A DNA stretch of 64,000 nt from positions 1,364,001-1,428,000 of the forward strand of contig NZ_CP053833.1 of NCBI RefSeq assembly GCF_013201935.1. The letters run 5' to 3'. The number at the start of each line of letters is the position of its first letter. Within the stretch, counting starts at the first letter, position 1. Both the position numbers and the translations under genes were made by a program. Shown one piece after another: positions 42,965-52,593 of this stretch. Under the pieces are notes generated by a model that saw only the letters and a program-made list of their open reading frames with translations, made no database searches and was not told the DNA's origin. The stretch is from Arcobacter cloacae. Lineage in GTDB: Bacteria > Campylobacterota > Campylobacteria > Campylobacterales > Arcobacteraceae.

Positions 42965-43366
42965 TTATTTTAAAGCCTCAACAACCTTTGGAAGTAAAAC
43001 TTCTTCAATCTCTTTGTATGTAGCTTCAAATGCTTCAAAACCTTTTCCATCTGGGTCTTCAAATCCCACATGAATAACTTTTACAGCTTTTGGAAACATT
43101 GGACAAGTTTCATTTGCATGGTCACAAACAGTTACTACTAAATCATACTCATTATCTATTACTTTATCAATAGTTTTTGAGTGGTATTCTTCTTTCCAGA
43201 TGCCTTTATCTTCAAGCAGTTTTTTTGCATTTGGATTTACTCTTCCACTTGCACGTACACCTGAACTATCTGCACTAATTCCCTCTAACTTTGCGTTGAT
43301 TAGAGCTTCTGCAATAATACTTCTACAAGAGTTCCCTGTACATAAAATCAATACTTTTTTACCCAT
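42965..43366 (-). CDS. arsC: Thioredoxin-coupled arsenate reductase ArsC
   Basis: 133 residues of the low-molecular-weight phosphatase fold. The P-loop CTGNSCRS (Cys9 onward) and the redox pair in VCDHANETCPMFP correspond to Cys10, Cys82 and Cys89 of the plasmid pI258 enzyme, so all catalytic cysteines are present. It reduces arsenate to arsenite with thioredoxin. It follows a second arsC-type gene by 19 nt. The two differ clearly in sequence and are not a recent duplication. Confidence 0.92.
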   Translation of the reverse strand: MGKKVLILCTGNSCRSIIAEALINAKLEGISADSSGVRASGRVNPNAKKLLEDKGIWKEEYHSKTIDKVIDNEYDLVVTVCDHANETCPMFPKAVKVIHVGFEDPDGKGFEAFEATYKEIEEVLLPKVVEALK

Positions 43367-43385
43367 TTGTCATCCTTTATTAAAT

Positions 43386-43853
43386 TTATTTTTGCCACTC
43401 TTGTGGAAAACCTGTTTTTATATGTTTATCTTTTACTAACTCAATAAATTTTAAAATATTTGTTTTTATCTCTTCTTTTGAAACTCTGATTTTTGCTTTT
43501 TTCTCTTCATTGGTTCCATCACACGCAGGACTTGTAATATTCCAATGTAAAACTCCATCAAGACTTGGAAAAACTGGACAAGGTTCTTTTGAAGCTTCAT
43601 CACAAACAGTAATTACATAATGATAATGTTTTCCCTCTTTATAATAATCTAATACTTTATTTGTAGTATATGATGAAATATCCATATTCTCATCCTCTTT
43701 TAACACTTCAACAGCCAGTGGATTTAAAACACCTGGATTTATTCCAGCACTATTTGCTTCAAAATCTTCACCTCCATATTTTTTAAGTAAAGCCTCTGCT
43801 ATTTGACTTCTTGTTGTGTTTGCACTACATACGAATAAAACTTTTGTTTTCAA
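43386..43853 (-). CDS. Second ArsC-type arsenate reductase / low-MW phosphatase
   Basis: 155 residues, same fold as its neighbour but with a different P-loop, CSANTTRSQIAEALL, and VCDEASKEPCPVFP for the later cysteines; a C-terminal extension (about residue 125 on) includes KFIELVKDKHIKTGF. The Cys-x5-Arg loop and the downstream cysteine pair support arsenate reductase activity. Two different reductases in one operon may use different thiol partners or substrates. It lies 19 nt after the arsB gene. Confidence 0.87.
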   Translation of the reverse strand: MKTKVLFVCSANTTRSQIAEALLKKYGGEDFEANSAGINPGVLNPLAVEVLKEDENMDISSYTTNKVLDYYKEGKHYHYVITVCDEASKEPCPVFPSLDGVLHWNITSPACDGTNEEKKAKIRVSKEEIKTNILKFIELVKDKHIKTGFPQEWQK

Positions 43854-43872
43854 ACTTTTCTCCTAAATAAAA

Positions 43873-45123
43873 TTAAATTGCTAAAAGTACTATAAATAGT
43901 ACAGGTGGTGTGATAATCAAACCAAATTTACTGTATTGAGCAAATGAGATTTTTACACCTTTTTTTGCTAAAACATGAAGCCATAATAGCGTAGCTAGGC
44001 TACCAAATGGTGTCATTTTTGGTCCAAGGTTACATCCAACGATATTTGCATAAATCATTGCTTGATTTCCTATGTCAGTTAACGCTATATCCATAATCAT
44101 AATTGTTGGCATATTGTTCATAATAGCACTTAAAAAGGCTGCTATAAATCCTGTTCCTATTATTGCAATTGTGTCACCTCTAAGAGCCAAATCTTTTAAA
44201 ACAAGCGTTAAATAATCGGTTAAACCTGCATTTTTAAGCCCATAAACTACAATATAAAGTCCAATACTAAACCAAACAACTTGCCAAGGTGCTTCTTTTA
44301 TAATGTGTTTTGGTTTTACAGCTTTTGATAGTGTTGCAATGATTAAAAAAATAATTGCCCCACCCAAAGCAAAAAGTGAAACTGGTAAACCATAAATATC
44401 TCCAACAAAATAACCTACTAATAAAATCCCTAAAAACACCCAAGAAAAATAGAATAATTTCATATTTTTAATGGCACTTTTAGGCTCTTTTAATAGTGAT
44501 ATATCAACCGTTTTTGGAATATCTTTTCGTAAAATCAACCATAAAAAAACAATTGAAGTTATAACACTTACAATAAAAGGAACAAACATATCAAAGAAGT
44601 ATTGAGCAAAACCAATATTAAAATAGTTAGCAGTTACAATATTTGTAAGATTTGAAAATACAAAAGGAAGCGATGCACTATCACTTATAAATCCCCCAGC
44701 TAATAAAAAAGCTACAATTGTTTTTAAATTTAGTTGTAAAATTCTCATTTTTGCCAATAAAATTGGAGTTAAAATAAGTGCTGCTCCATCATTTGCAAAA
44801 AGAGCTGAAACAAATGCCCCCAATAAAATAGAATAGATAAACATTTTCATTCCATTTCCATTTGAAAACTTTGCCATTTTCAAAGCACACCACTCAAAAA
44901 AACCAATTTCATCTAAAACCATAGATAAAATTATAATTCCAATAAATGCTAAAGTTGCGTCCCAAACTATATTACTCACAACTAAAACATCATTTAAACT
45001 AACAACTCCAATAAGTAAAGCAATAATTGCTCCAATTACAGCAGTTGTTCCTATTTGTAAACCCTTTGGTTGCCAAATGACAAAAATAAGAGTTATCAGA
45101 AAAATTAAACTAGCAACTAACAT
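43873..45123 (-). CDS. arsB: Arsenite efflux pump ArsB
   Basis: 416 residues, about twelve membrane helices in two repeats. Family segments include ALFANDGAALILTPILLAKM and, near the C-terminus, NNMPTIMIMDIAL and NLGPKMTPFGSLATLLWL. It exports arsenite, alone or with an ArsA ATPase; no arsA is present here. It follows arsR after a 60-nt gap containing a second candidate operator, which suggests extra control between arsR and the resistance genes. Confidence 0.93.
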   Translation of the reverse strand: MLVASLIFLITLIFVIWQPKGLQIGTTAVIGAIIALLIGVVSLNDVLVVSNIVWDATLAFIGIIILSMVLDEIGFFEWCALKMAKFSNGNGMKMFIYSILLGAFVSALFANDGAALILTPILLAKMRILQLNLKTIVAFLLAGGFISDSASLPFVFSNLTNIVTANYFNIGFAQYFFDMFVPFIVSVITSIVFLWLILRKDIPKTVDISLLKEPKSAIKNMKLFYFSWVFLGILLVGYFVGDIYGLPVSLFALGGAIIFLIIATLSKAVKPKHIIKEAPWQVVWFSIGLYIVVYGLKNAGLTDYLTLVLKDLALRGDTIAIIGTGFIAAFLSAIMNNMPTIMIMDIALTDIGNQAMIYANIVGCNLGPKMTPFGSLATLLWLHVLAKKGVKISFAQYSKFGLIITPPVLFIVLLAI

Positions 45124-45147
45124 TTTACCCCTTTATTATATAAGCAT

Positions 45148-45163
45148 ATCAAGATTTATTGAT
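45148..45163. promoter_or_regulatory. Candidate ArsR operator between arsR and arsB
   Basis: Inverted repeat ATCAA-N6-TTGAT. It and its flanks match the repeat upstream of arsR at 23 of 25 positions, giving the same half-sites and spacing. Its place 25 nt upstream of arsB suggests a second regulated promoter or an auxiliary site. Confidence 0.6.
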
Positions 45164-45183
45164 GTATCAAAAATCAAAAAAAA

Positions 45184-45492
45184 TCAACTCTCACAAGATT
45201 TTTTTAACTGAGGTAAATCCATATCAAGTGTCATAATCTCTTTTATAGCACTTAATCTAAATTCATCCAAAGGTGTTCTAATACTATAATAAGCCCATCT
45301 TCCAGTTCTTTCAACTTTTAAAAATCCGGCTTCTTTTAGAATTTTTAGATGTCTTGAAAGTCTTGATTGAATCATATCAAAAGAATTTTCCAAATCACAA
45401 ACACAACATTTTCCATAAATATTCAAAAATTTAATTATTTTAACTCTTGTTTCATCATTTAATGCACTTACTGTTTTTAGAAAAATATCCAT
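45184..45492 (-). CDS. arsR: ArsR-family arsenic-responsive repressor
   Basis: 102-residue winged-helix repressor. The metal-sensing region GKCCVCDLENSF (about 28-39) has the CxC of ArsR sensors (Cys-Val-Cys-Asp-Leu), with a third cysteine just before; the recognition helix is in IQSRLSRHLKILKEAG. Binding of arsenite releases it from DNA. It is the first gene of the seven-gene ars unit, with an AGGT-type Shine-Dalgarno, and matching inverted repeats lie upstream of it and after it. Confidence 0.92.
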   Translation of the reverse strand: MDIFLKTVSALNDETRVKIIKFLNIYGKCCVCDLENSFDMIQSRLSRHLKILKEAGFLKVERTGRWAYYSIRTPLDEFRLSAIKEIMTLDMDLPQLKKSCES

Positions 45493-45532
45493 CTTTTACC
45501 TCAATCTCTTTTGATTTGAAAATTGTAGCATA

Positions 45533-45562
45533 ATTATAATTAATATATCAAGATATATTGAT
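45533..45562 (-). promoter_or_regulatory. arsR promoter with overlapping ArsR operator
   Basis: Minus-strand TATAAT at 45533-45538, about 40 nt upstream of arsR. The inverted repeat ATCAA-N6-TTGAT at 45547-45562 covers the spacer and -35 region, where a repressor would block polymerase. The near-identical repeat at 45148-45163 supports its identity as the ArsR site. Confidence 0.65.
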
Positions 45563-45650
45563 GTATTAATTCATTTTCTTTCATCTAATTTATAGAAAGA
45601 ATTAAGTACTATATAAAAAATTAAATAAAAGTATAAAAGGATTATTTATT

Positions 45651-46298
45651 TTGAAAAAGAGAAATCACATAAAAAAAATATCAGATTATGCAATGGTTGG
45701 AGGACTTGGTGCTCTTTTAGTTGTAGGACTTACAGGTTGTGGTGATAGTTCAAGCAACAATCAAAGTCAAAATCAAGGGCAAAGTGATGCTTTTACAAAT
45801 GCAAGTCAAAAACAAGATGCATTTGTAGTTATTGAAGAATCAGTAGATGGTAAATACTCAATAGCAGATGAATTTCCTGCTTCAAAAACAACTATAGTTT
45901 TAAGAAAACCAGATGGTAGTGAAAGAATTTTAACTCAAGAAGAGATAGATAAACTAGTAAAAGAAGAAGAAGCTAAAATTGATGCTGGAACTTCGCCTCT
46001 TACAAATCCAGAGATGTCAAGTGGTGGAATGGGACTGGGAGGAGTTTTATTATCTTCAATTGCAGGTGCTATGATTGGTTCTTGGCTTGGAAATAAACTA
46101 TTTAATAATCAAAATTTTCAAAATCAAAGACAAGCTCAATATAAATCACCTCAAACTTATAGTAAATCTCAAAGTTCATTTAATAAAGCACCAGCAACAA
46201 CTGGAACTAACAACTCAACTAAAAAAAGTGGATTTATGGGGAATAACAATAATAATTCAACTTCAAAATCAACATCTTCTTCAAGCTTTGGGAGTTAA
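45651..46298 (+). CDS. UPF0323 family lipoprotein (Cj0371-like), TTG start
   Basis: 215 residues. A TTG start (45651-45653) with AAGG 10 nt upstream gives MKKRNHIKKISDYAMVGGLG, a lipoprotein signal with lipobox LTGC at about residue 30. The mature part has a predicted membrane-like glycine-rich segment (GGMGLGGVLLSSIAGAMIGS) and a low-complexity tail rich in N, S, T and Q. The start KKISDYAMVGGLG is the hallmark of UPF0323 lipoproteins such as Cj0371 of Campylobacter jejuni. It is followed 3 nt later by a glutathionylspermidine-synthase-like gene, the same order as Cj0371-Cj0372. Function unknown; envelope location is well supported. Confidence 0.85.
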   Translation: MKKRNHIKKISDYAMVGGLGALLVVGLTGCGDSSSNNQSQNQGQSDAFTNASQKQDAFVVIEESVDGKYSIADEFPASKTTIVLRKPDGSERILTQEEIDKLVKEEEAKIDAGTSPLTNPEMSSGGMGLGGVLLSSIAGAMIGSWLGNKLFNNQNFQNQRQAQYKSPQTYSKSQSSFNKAPATTGTNNSTKKSGFMGNNNNNSTSKSTSSSSFGS

Positions 46299-46301
46299 TA
46301 A

Positions 46302-47480
46302 ATGAAATTAGAAAAAATAAAACCATTAAATGATGCTTATTTAGAATCAATAGGATTTGTTTGGCATACAGATAGCGACAATTCATCTTATGTTAGTGAT
46401 GAAATAGTAGTAGTTAGTGAAGATGAAGCAAATGCTTATTATGAAGCAACAAATGAACTATATGATATGTTTGCGCAAGCTGGACAATATGTGGTTGATA
46501 ATGATCTATTTCATGAATTAAATATCCCTTTTAATTTAGTTGAAATAATCAAAGAATCTTGGGAAAATGATGTTCATTGGCATTTATATTCAAGATTTGA
46601 TTTAGCAGGTGGAATTGATGGAAAGCCTATAAAACTAATCGAATTTAATGCAGATACTCCAACTTCACTTTTTGAAACAGCTATTATTCAATGGGCAATG
46701 CTAAAAGCAAATGGCTTAGATGAATCAAGTCAATTTAACAATTTATATGAAGCTTTAAAAGATAATTTTAAAAGAATCATCACTTTAGATTCTGACATTG
46801 AAAAATTTGAAGAATACTACTCAAATCTTGGCTGGAAAATATTATTCTCTTCAATTTCAAGTTCAGCTGAAGATATAAATACAACAAAACTTTTAGAGCA
46901 TATCGCAAGTGAAGCTGGATTCAATACGGATTTTGAATTTATTGAAAATGTTCAATTTAGTGATGAAGGAATTTTTAAAGATGATGAACTTTTTGAGTTC
47001 TGGTTTAAACTAATTCCTTGGGAAAATATAGCTATTGAAGAGAGTGAATTAGCTTTGATTTTAACAGAAATTATAAAAGAGAAAAAAGCTATTATTTTTA
47101 ATCCTGCTTATACTTTAATGTTCCAATCAAAAGGTTTTATGAAAATTCTATGGGATTTATATCCTAATCATCCCCTACTTTTAGAGACTTCTTTTGAACC
47201 ATTAGTTGGTAAAAAACAAGTTGAAAAAAGATGCTTTGGAAGAGAAGGTGCAAACGTAAAAATTATAAATGCAGACCAAAGTATAGAAGAAGAAACAACT
47301 GGTGAATATGAAGGTCATAAAGCTGTTTATCAAGAATATGTAGAATTTCCAAAAGATTCAAGTGGAAACTCATACCAAGCTGGAGTTTTTTATGCCTATG
47401 AAGCTTGTGGTTTAGGATTTAGAAAAGGCGGGAAAATACTAAATAATATGTCTAAATTTGTAGGACATATCGTAAAATAA
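46302..47480 (+). CDS. Glutathionylspermidine synthase-like ATP-grasp protein
   Basis: 392 residues matching the C-terminal synthetase part of glutathionylspermidine synthase, without the N-terminal amidase domain. Landmarks are HWHLYSRFDLAGG, KPIKLIEFNADTPTSLFETA (metal and substrate region), NHPLLLETSFEP and the basic KKQVEKRCFGREGANV near the ATP site. Such stand-alone synthetases (YgiC/YjfC type) form amide bonds between peptides and amines, often of unknown identity. It is coupled to the UPF0323 lipoprotein gene, suggesting a shared envelope-related role. Substrate unknown. Confidence 0.85.
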   Translation: MKLEKIKPLNDAYLESIGFVWHTDSDNSSYVSDEIVVVSEDEANAYYEATNELYDMFAQAGQYVVDNDLFHELNIPFNLVEIIKESWENDVHWHLYSRFDLAGGIDGKPIKLIEFNADTPTSLFETAIIQWAMLKANGLDESSQFNNLYEALKDNFKRIITLDSDIEKFEEYYSNLGWKILFSSISSSAEDINTTKLLEHIASEAGFNTDFEFIENVQFSDEGIFKDDELFEFWFKLIPWENIAIEESELALILTEIIKEKKAIIFNPAYTLMFQSKGFMKILWDLYPNHPLLLETSFEPLVGKKQVEKRCFGREGANVKIINADQSIEEETTGEYEGHKAVYQEYVEFPKDSSGNSYQAGVFYAYEACGLGFRKGGKILNNMSKFVGHIVK

Positions 47481-47483
47481 ATC

Positions 47484-50054
47484 TTACTTCTTTTCAAAAA
47501 CAATATTAAAGCAAACTCCTTTATATTGTTTTTGATTATGAATAAACTCTTCGTTATAAATTTCAATAACTCCTTTATGCCTCTCTCTTACAATCTTATC
47601 TACAATAGCAAGTCCAAGTCCCGTTCCTTGTGACTTATGTTTAGTTGTAAAATATGGTTCTAAAACTTTTGATATTATTGATTCATCAATTCCTCCACCA
47701 CTATCTAAAAATTTTAATTCAAGTCTATTTTCATCTAGTTTTTTACTTTTAATAAATAAAAATCTATCCTCTTCTTTTTTCTCTTTTAAAGCATCTTTAC
47801 TATTTGAAATAATATTTAAAAATGCTTCTGTTAATTCATTTTTATTTCCTAAAATAATCAAATCATCATCAAGTTCTAAAGTAAAATTAATAAAATTATT
47901 TTTTAATGAAGCATACACAAGATTTAAACTATTATCTAAAACCTCTTTAATACTTATATTTGCGTACGTTTTATCTTCTTTTATAAAATCTCTAAAGTTA
48001 TCTATTGTATTTGAAAGATATTCTGTTTGTTTTACAATAGCTGTTGAAGTCTCTGCAATTTCCTCTTTAGTAAGCATATCAAATTCAGATTTTACTTTTA
48101 AAGAACTAGCACTAATACTTATATAACTTAAAGGCTGTCTCCATTGATGAGCAATATTTCCAATCATTTCACCCAAAGATGCCAGTTTTGCTTGTTCTTG
48201 TAAGACTTTTAATGAACTAACATCTTTAATAATCATCAATAAACTTTGTTTATTTGGAAGCAATGAAATACTTAAATTTGTAACTACTCTTTTATCTTTA
48301 AAAGCAAAAGTCTCTTCATAGTTGCTTATGAAACCCTCTTCTAATATTTGTTCTATTATTTTTTTGTTTTTTTGATTGTCTTGTTTTGCTATCAATTCAA
48401 AAATTGATTTTTCTAATAACTCATCTTTAGAAAATCCTGTCATATCTAAAAAAGAGTTATTAAAATTCAAAAATTTTGTATTTAAATCTAAAATAGCTAT
48501 ACCATCTTTTGAGTAGTCAAAAATTAGTTCTAACTCCTCTTTTTGTTGTAAGATTTTCTTTTGAATAATCTCTTTTTCTGTAACATCAATTCCAATTGCA
48601 ATAAGATAGTCCATTGAACCATCTTCTTTTTTTACTAAAGTATTAGACCATTCAAATATCTTTTCTTCTGATGTTTTAGAAAACCAACTAGCTTTATAAT
48701 ATCTTTTTACATTCCCTTTTTTAGCTTCATCTATAATATCAACTATTCTTTCTTGAATATAAGTAGGTAAAAACCTAACCCAAAAAAATGGAACACTTGA
48801 TATCTCTTCTTGTGTATAGCCTGTAAATTCTTGTGTAAATTTATTAACTTTAAACATTCTTCCTTCATTATCGACAACAGCTACAATTACACTTGAATTA
48901 TCAATAATATTTGAAATAAAATCTTTTTCTTTAATAATCTGTTTCTCTAAATCTTTTAAAGATGTTATATCAGTATGTGTTCCTATCATCCTTAAAGGTT
49001 TTCCAAATTCATCCCTTTGAACTATAACTCCCCTATCTAATATCCATTTATATGTTCCATCTTTACAGAGAACTTGATGTTCATTTGTATAATTATCTTT
49101 TTTACCCTCTAAATAATTTGTTATTTCAGTACATACATTTTTTAAATGCTTAGGATTAACTCTATTTTCCCATTCACTTAATTCATTTCCAATCTCATCA
49201 TCTTCAAAACCTAAAATCTTTTTCCACTGTTTTGAATAAGAAACTTTATTTGTTTGTAAATCCCAATCCCAAATACCATCATTCATACTACTTAAAATTA
49301 ATTCCATACTATTATTTATTTCATCAATTTTACTTCTTGAATTTTTTATAGTAGAAATCATTTCATTCATTTTTAAAGATAATTCATTAAACTCTTTCAC
49401 ATTATTTTGAAGAATATTTTCTTTTGGAATTCCATATTTATCATTATTTTGAATAGCTTTTACAATATCAAAAATAGGTCTTAAAATCAAAGATTTTATG
49501 ATTAAAAAAACTAATACAACAATAAACAAAGATAAAATAAGCATTTCAAGTAAACTCTTTTTTATTATCTCTTCTAATCTATTATTTAATTTTTTGTCAG
49601 AACTATAAAGTTCTATTTGAGCTATTTTTATATCAGAATCATTGTGTAAATCTATTTTAATATATGAAAATTTATCTTTTAACAAGTTATTTTGTTCTTT
49701 ATTTGATTCATAAAAATCTTTTATTTCTTCATTTTCTCTTATTTTTCCACTTATTATAAACTCTTTACCAAATATTTTCCCATAATTATAATCTTTAACA
49801 ATTATTGCTAAAATATTCCTATCTTCCATTTGATTTTCAATCAATTTTTTGTATTCATTGATGGCATAAGAGTTTATAAAATGAGGAAGAGTATCTTTTA
49901 ATTGAGTACTAATAATATTCATTCTTAAATTAATATCATTTACTAATCTTTTTTTAGTCTCAAAATAGTTATAAATCGTATAAACAGACATAATTGTAAT
50001 TATTGTAAGTAAAAAAGGAAATAAAAAGGAAAAAATTAAAGTTTTATTTTTCAT
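47484..50054 (-). CDS. Membrane histidine kinase with three PAS domains
   Basis: 856 residues: TM 5-28; periplasmic region of about 140 residues (29-168) with no recognised fold; TM 169-189; HAMP-like 190-242; PAS 1 about 250-365 ([20 protein letters not shown]), PAS 2 about 378-495, PAS 3 about 505-615; H-box with His636 in [15 protein letters not shown]; HATPase with DSGGGIDE and [11 protein letters not shown]. Its start codon abuts the stop of the binding-protein gene at 50055, with no ABC transporter genes nearby. The pair resembles LuxP-LuxQ or TorT-TorS, in which a periplasmic binding protein presents the ligand to the kinase. It has no adjacent response regulator. Confidence 0.88.
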   Translation of the reverse strand: MKNKTLIFSFLFPFLLTIITIMSVYTIYNYFETKKRLVNDINLRMNIISTQLKDTLPHFINSYAINEYKKLIENQMEDRNILAIIVKDYNYGKIFGKEFIISGKIRENEEIKDFYESNKEQNNLLKDKFSYIKIDLHNDSDIKIAQIELYSSDKKLNNRLEEIIKKSLLEMLILSLFIVVLVFLIIKSLILRPIFDIVKAIQNNDKYGIPKENILQNNVKEFNELSLKMNEMISTIKNSRSKIDEINNSMELILSSMNDGIWDWDLQTNKVSYSKQWKKILGFEDDEIGNELSEWENRVNPKHLKNVCTEITNYLEGKKDNYTNEHQVLCKDGTYKWILDRGVIVQRDEFGKPLRMIGTHTDITSLKDLEKQIIKEKDFISNIIDNSSVIVAVVDNEGRMFKVNKFTQEFTGYTQEEISSVPFFWVRFLPTYIQERIVDIIDEAKKGNVKRYYKASWFSKTSEEKIFEWSNTLVKKEDGSMDYLIAIGIDVTEKEIIQKKILQQKEELELIFDYSKDGIAILDLNTKFLNFNNSFLDMTGFSKDELLEKSIFELIAKQDNQKNKKIIEQILEEGFISNYEETFAFKDKRVVTNLSISLLPNKQSLLMIIKDVSSLKVLQEQAKLASLGEMIGNIAHQWRQPLSYISISASSLKVKSEFDMLTKEEIAETSTAIVKQTEYLSNTIDNFRDFIKEDKTYANISIKEVLDNSLNLVYASLKNNFINFTLELDDDLIILGNKNELTEAFLNIISNSKDALKEKKEEDRFLFIKSKKLDENRLELKFLDSGGGIDESIISKVLEPYFTTKHKSQGTGLGLAIVDKIVRERHKGVIEIYNEEFIHNQKQYKGVCFNIVFEKK

Positions 50055-51011
50055 CTATTCCTTTATTCCTAATACATTTAATTTAATAGTTTGTAATTTT
50101 TCTTCAATATTATCTTTTGAAATGGCTAAAATAGGTAATTTCTTCTCTTTTACAACCTCTTTTTTATTAAAAAAGTTATCTAAAGATATAACTGCTTCTT
50201 GTCCCATCAAATACGGCTGTTGCATAGCAGAACCAATTAAAATACCTTTTGGAATCATTTCTAAAAATTCAGGTTCAGCATCAAAACAAATGAGAGCTAT
50301 TTCTCCCTCTTTTTTTGAATCTTTTATGGCATCTAAAGCACCTTTATATTTATCAGAACCTTGAAGCCAAATCGCACGTAAATTTTTATTTTCATCTATT
50401 AACTTTTTTGAGTAGTTATATGTTTCTTTATATGAAAAATCAACTTGCTGATATAATCCAGCACTTTTTATATTTTCTTCGTTTAAAGCTTCCATAAATC
50501 CAAGAGTTCTTGCTTTTCCATTTGCTCTTTTTTGAGGAATAGCAATAATTCCAACCGTTCCTTCTTTATTTATTTCTAATTCTTTCATATATTTTGTTAA
50601 AATTTTTCCTAGTTCATAAGCACCATTTTGATTATCAGATGAAATAAAAGATAAATAATTTTCGCTATCTGAACCAATATCAGCAATAACAACGGGAATA
50701 TTTTTTGTTTTTGCTATTTCTAAAAGAGTAACAGCAGAAGAAGAGTTAATTGGAGAGATGACTAAACCATCAATTTTTGAAGATAAGGCAATAGCTAAAT
50801 TTTCAAGCTCATTTTTTTTTAAATTTTGTGAACTATAAATATCAACTTCATATCCAAATTCATTTGCTTTTTCTTTTATACCTTTTGACATTATTTGCCA
50901 AAAAGGAATATCTAAATCAGAAACAATATAAGCTAATTTTTTACTAGATTGATTAGCATTTAAAGAGCATAAAAAAAGAAAGATAAAAATAATAATTTTA
51001 CTAATTTTCAT
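50055..51011 (-). CDS. Periplasmic sugar-type binding protein, probable kinase partner
   Basis: 318 residues with a signal peptide (KIIIFIFLFLCSLNANQ) and the two-lobed RbsB/Peripla_BP_4 fold: KLAYIVSDLDIPFWQIMSKG, IDGLVISPINSSSAV, IPVVIADIGSD and ICFDAEPEFLEMI. The family binds sugars, autoinducer-2 and, in TorT-like members, other ligands. AAGG lies 7 nt before the ATG. The histidine kinase gene starts at the base after its stop, and no permease or ATPase gene follows, so a sensory role is likelier than uptake. Ligand unknown. Confidence 0.85.
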   Translation of the reverse strand: MKISKIIIFIFLFLCSLNANQSSKKLAYIVSDLDIPFWQIMSKGIKEKANEFGYEVDIYSSQNLKKNELENLAIALSSKIDGLVISPINSSSAVTLLEIAKTKNIPVVIADIGSDSENYLSFISSDNQNGAYELGKILTKYMKELEINKEGTVGIIAIPQKRANGKARTLGFMEALNEENIKSAGLYQQVDFSYKETYNYSKKLIDENKNLRAIWLQGSDKYKGALDAIKDSKKEGEIALICFDAEPEFLEMIPKGILIGSAMQQPYLMGQEAVISLDNFFNKKEVVKEKKLPILAISKDNIEEKLQTIKLNVLGIKE

Positions 51012-51098
51012 ATGGTTACCTTATATCTATTTAGTATAAGTTAACATTATATCTAATTTTTAAAAAAATTAATAAAAAAATAACTTTAGAAGAAGCCT

Positions 51099-52547
51099 TT
51101 AATTAATTGCAAATAATATTTTATACTCTTCAAGTGCATAATCATCGGTCATTCCACTTATATAATCAATTATTAATCTTGTTCTATAATATCTCTCAAA
51201 TATCTCAAATTCTTCATTATTTAAGTTATTTATCTTTTCAATTTCATTTTTATAAGCAACTATTTGTTTTGAAGATACTCTTTTTATTAATCTTCTTGAA
51301 ATAAAACAATCAATTTTCTCATCTTTTAATAATTTAGCAAAATCAGTCGAATCTAATTTTAGTAACGGGAAATAGACATCAAATAAACTATTAATAATTT
51401 TATATGCTTTTAAATCTAATGTTTGAACATCTTTATTTTGATAAATATATTTAGTTGAAACATCTTTTATAATTTGTAGAGCTTTAAAATAATCACTTTG
51501 TTTATCATACTCTAAAAGTGCGAAATTAAAACTTCCTTCAAATATAGATTCGTGATTATTTATAAAAATATTCGATACATGATTCACAAAATTAGTAACA
51601 AGATTAACCCTTAAAAAAGTAAAGAACATATTAAATTGATAAGGTTCTTCATCTTTTTTTGCTTTTTCATACTGTTTTTCAACTATTTGTAAAAGGAAAG
51701 TATCATTTTGTTTTATACATTCATTTTTAATGATTCTATAAATATCATCTAATGATAAAATACCTTTTTCAACAGAATCTTCTAAATCAGCTGTTAAATA
51801 AGAGATATCATCAGCTGCTTCCATTATATATGTAATTGGAAATCTATGAGATTTTTTTATATTTAACTCTTTTTGTATCTTTTCAATCATCTCTTTTTCA
51901 CTAAAATAAAAACCAGGTTTCTTTTTTAGATAATTTAAACTCTCTTGATTTGAGGGCTTATCCTCATAAGCACCTCTTGTATATTTTAATACAGAGATTA
52001 TTTGAGAATAGGAAAGATTTAATCTTTGAAGTTTTGTAATAATTCTTATAGCTTGAGCGTTTCCATCATAGTTACAAATATCTTTTATTAAAGTAGTTTT
52101 TAATTCTTGCAACTGTTTTGTTGAACTTTTTAAATCTTCAAAAATAGGTATTACGTTTGTTTTTAACCACTTATTTATAGTCTCTTCTGCAAAATGCCCA
52201 AAAGGTGGATTTCCAATATCATGTAAAATACTTGACATTTCAGCTGTTGAAATAAAAGCATTTTCAAGTTCAATTAAATTATACTCTTCTAATTTATTTT
52301 GTTGTTTTAATAAAGATAAAATTGTTTTTGAAATATATCTTGCATTTTGTGCAACTTCTATTGAATGGGTTAATCTTGTACGAATAGAAGCATTTAATTC
52401 TAACGCAAAAACTTGAGTTCTTTTTTGTAATCTTCTAAAAGCAGATGAAGATAATATTCTACCTCTATCACTCTCTATTGAAGTTTCAATATCTTTTGAT
52501 GGATAAAATTCTCTATGTAATGTAAGTTTTTCTTTATAATTAATCAT
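51099..52547 (-). CDS. dgt: Deoxyguanosinetriphosphate triphosphohydrolase
   Basis: HD-domain enzyme that splits dGTP to deoxyguanosine and triphosphate. At 482 residues it is close to the E. coli Dgt size. Metal ligands are seen in RLTHSIEVAQNARYISK (about 58-74), ILHDIGNPPFGHFAEE (about 110-125), and the later YIMEAADDISYLTADLED (about 245-262). It lies between the binding-protein gene and rnpB on the same strand. No clear terminator is seen after it. Confidence 0.92.
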   Translation of the reverse strand: MINYKEKLTLHREFYPSKDIETSIESDRGRILSSSAFRRLQKRTQVFALELNASIRTRLTHSIEVAQNARYISKTILSLLKQQNKLEEYNLIELENAFISTAEMSSILHDIGNPPFGHFAEETINKWLKTNVIPIFEDLKSSTKQLQELKTTLIKDICNYDGNAQAIRIITKLQRLNLSYSQIISVLKYTRGAYEDKPSNQESLNYLKKKPGFYFSEKEMIEKIQKELNIKKSHRFPITYIMEAADDISYLTADLEDSVEKGILSLDDIYRIIKNECIKQNDTFLLQIVEKQYEKAKKDEEPYQFNMFFTFLRVNLVTNFVNHVSNIFINNHESIFEGSFNFALLEYDKQSDYFKALQIIKDVSTKYIYQNKDVQTLDLKAYKIINSLFDVYFPLLKLDSTDFAKLLKDEKIDCFISRRLIKRVSSKQIVAYKNEIEKINNLNNEEFEIFERYYRTRLIIDYISGMTDDYALEEYKILFAIN

Positions 52548-52593
52548 TTTTTTCTCTTTTATAAAATTTATTTTGATTAATGATGAAGAAGAT

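Noticed and set aside
42965-43853. Recent duplication of arsC
   Set aside because: The two proteins differ in P-loop, length and C-terminus, so they are distinct reductases rather than fresh copies.
46075-46305. Alternative frame overlapping the end of the UPF0323 lipoprotein gene
   Set aside because: It is an out-of-frame reading of the low-complexity tail; the lipoprotein frame has signal, lipobox and family match.
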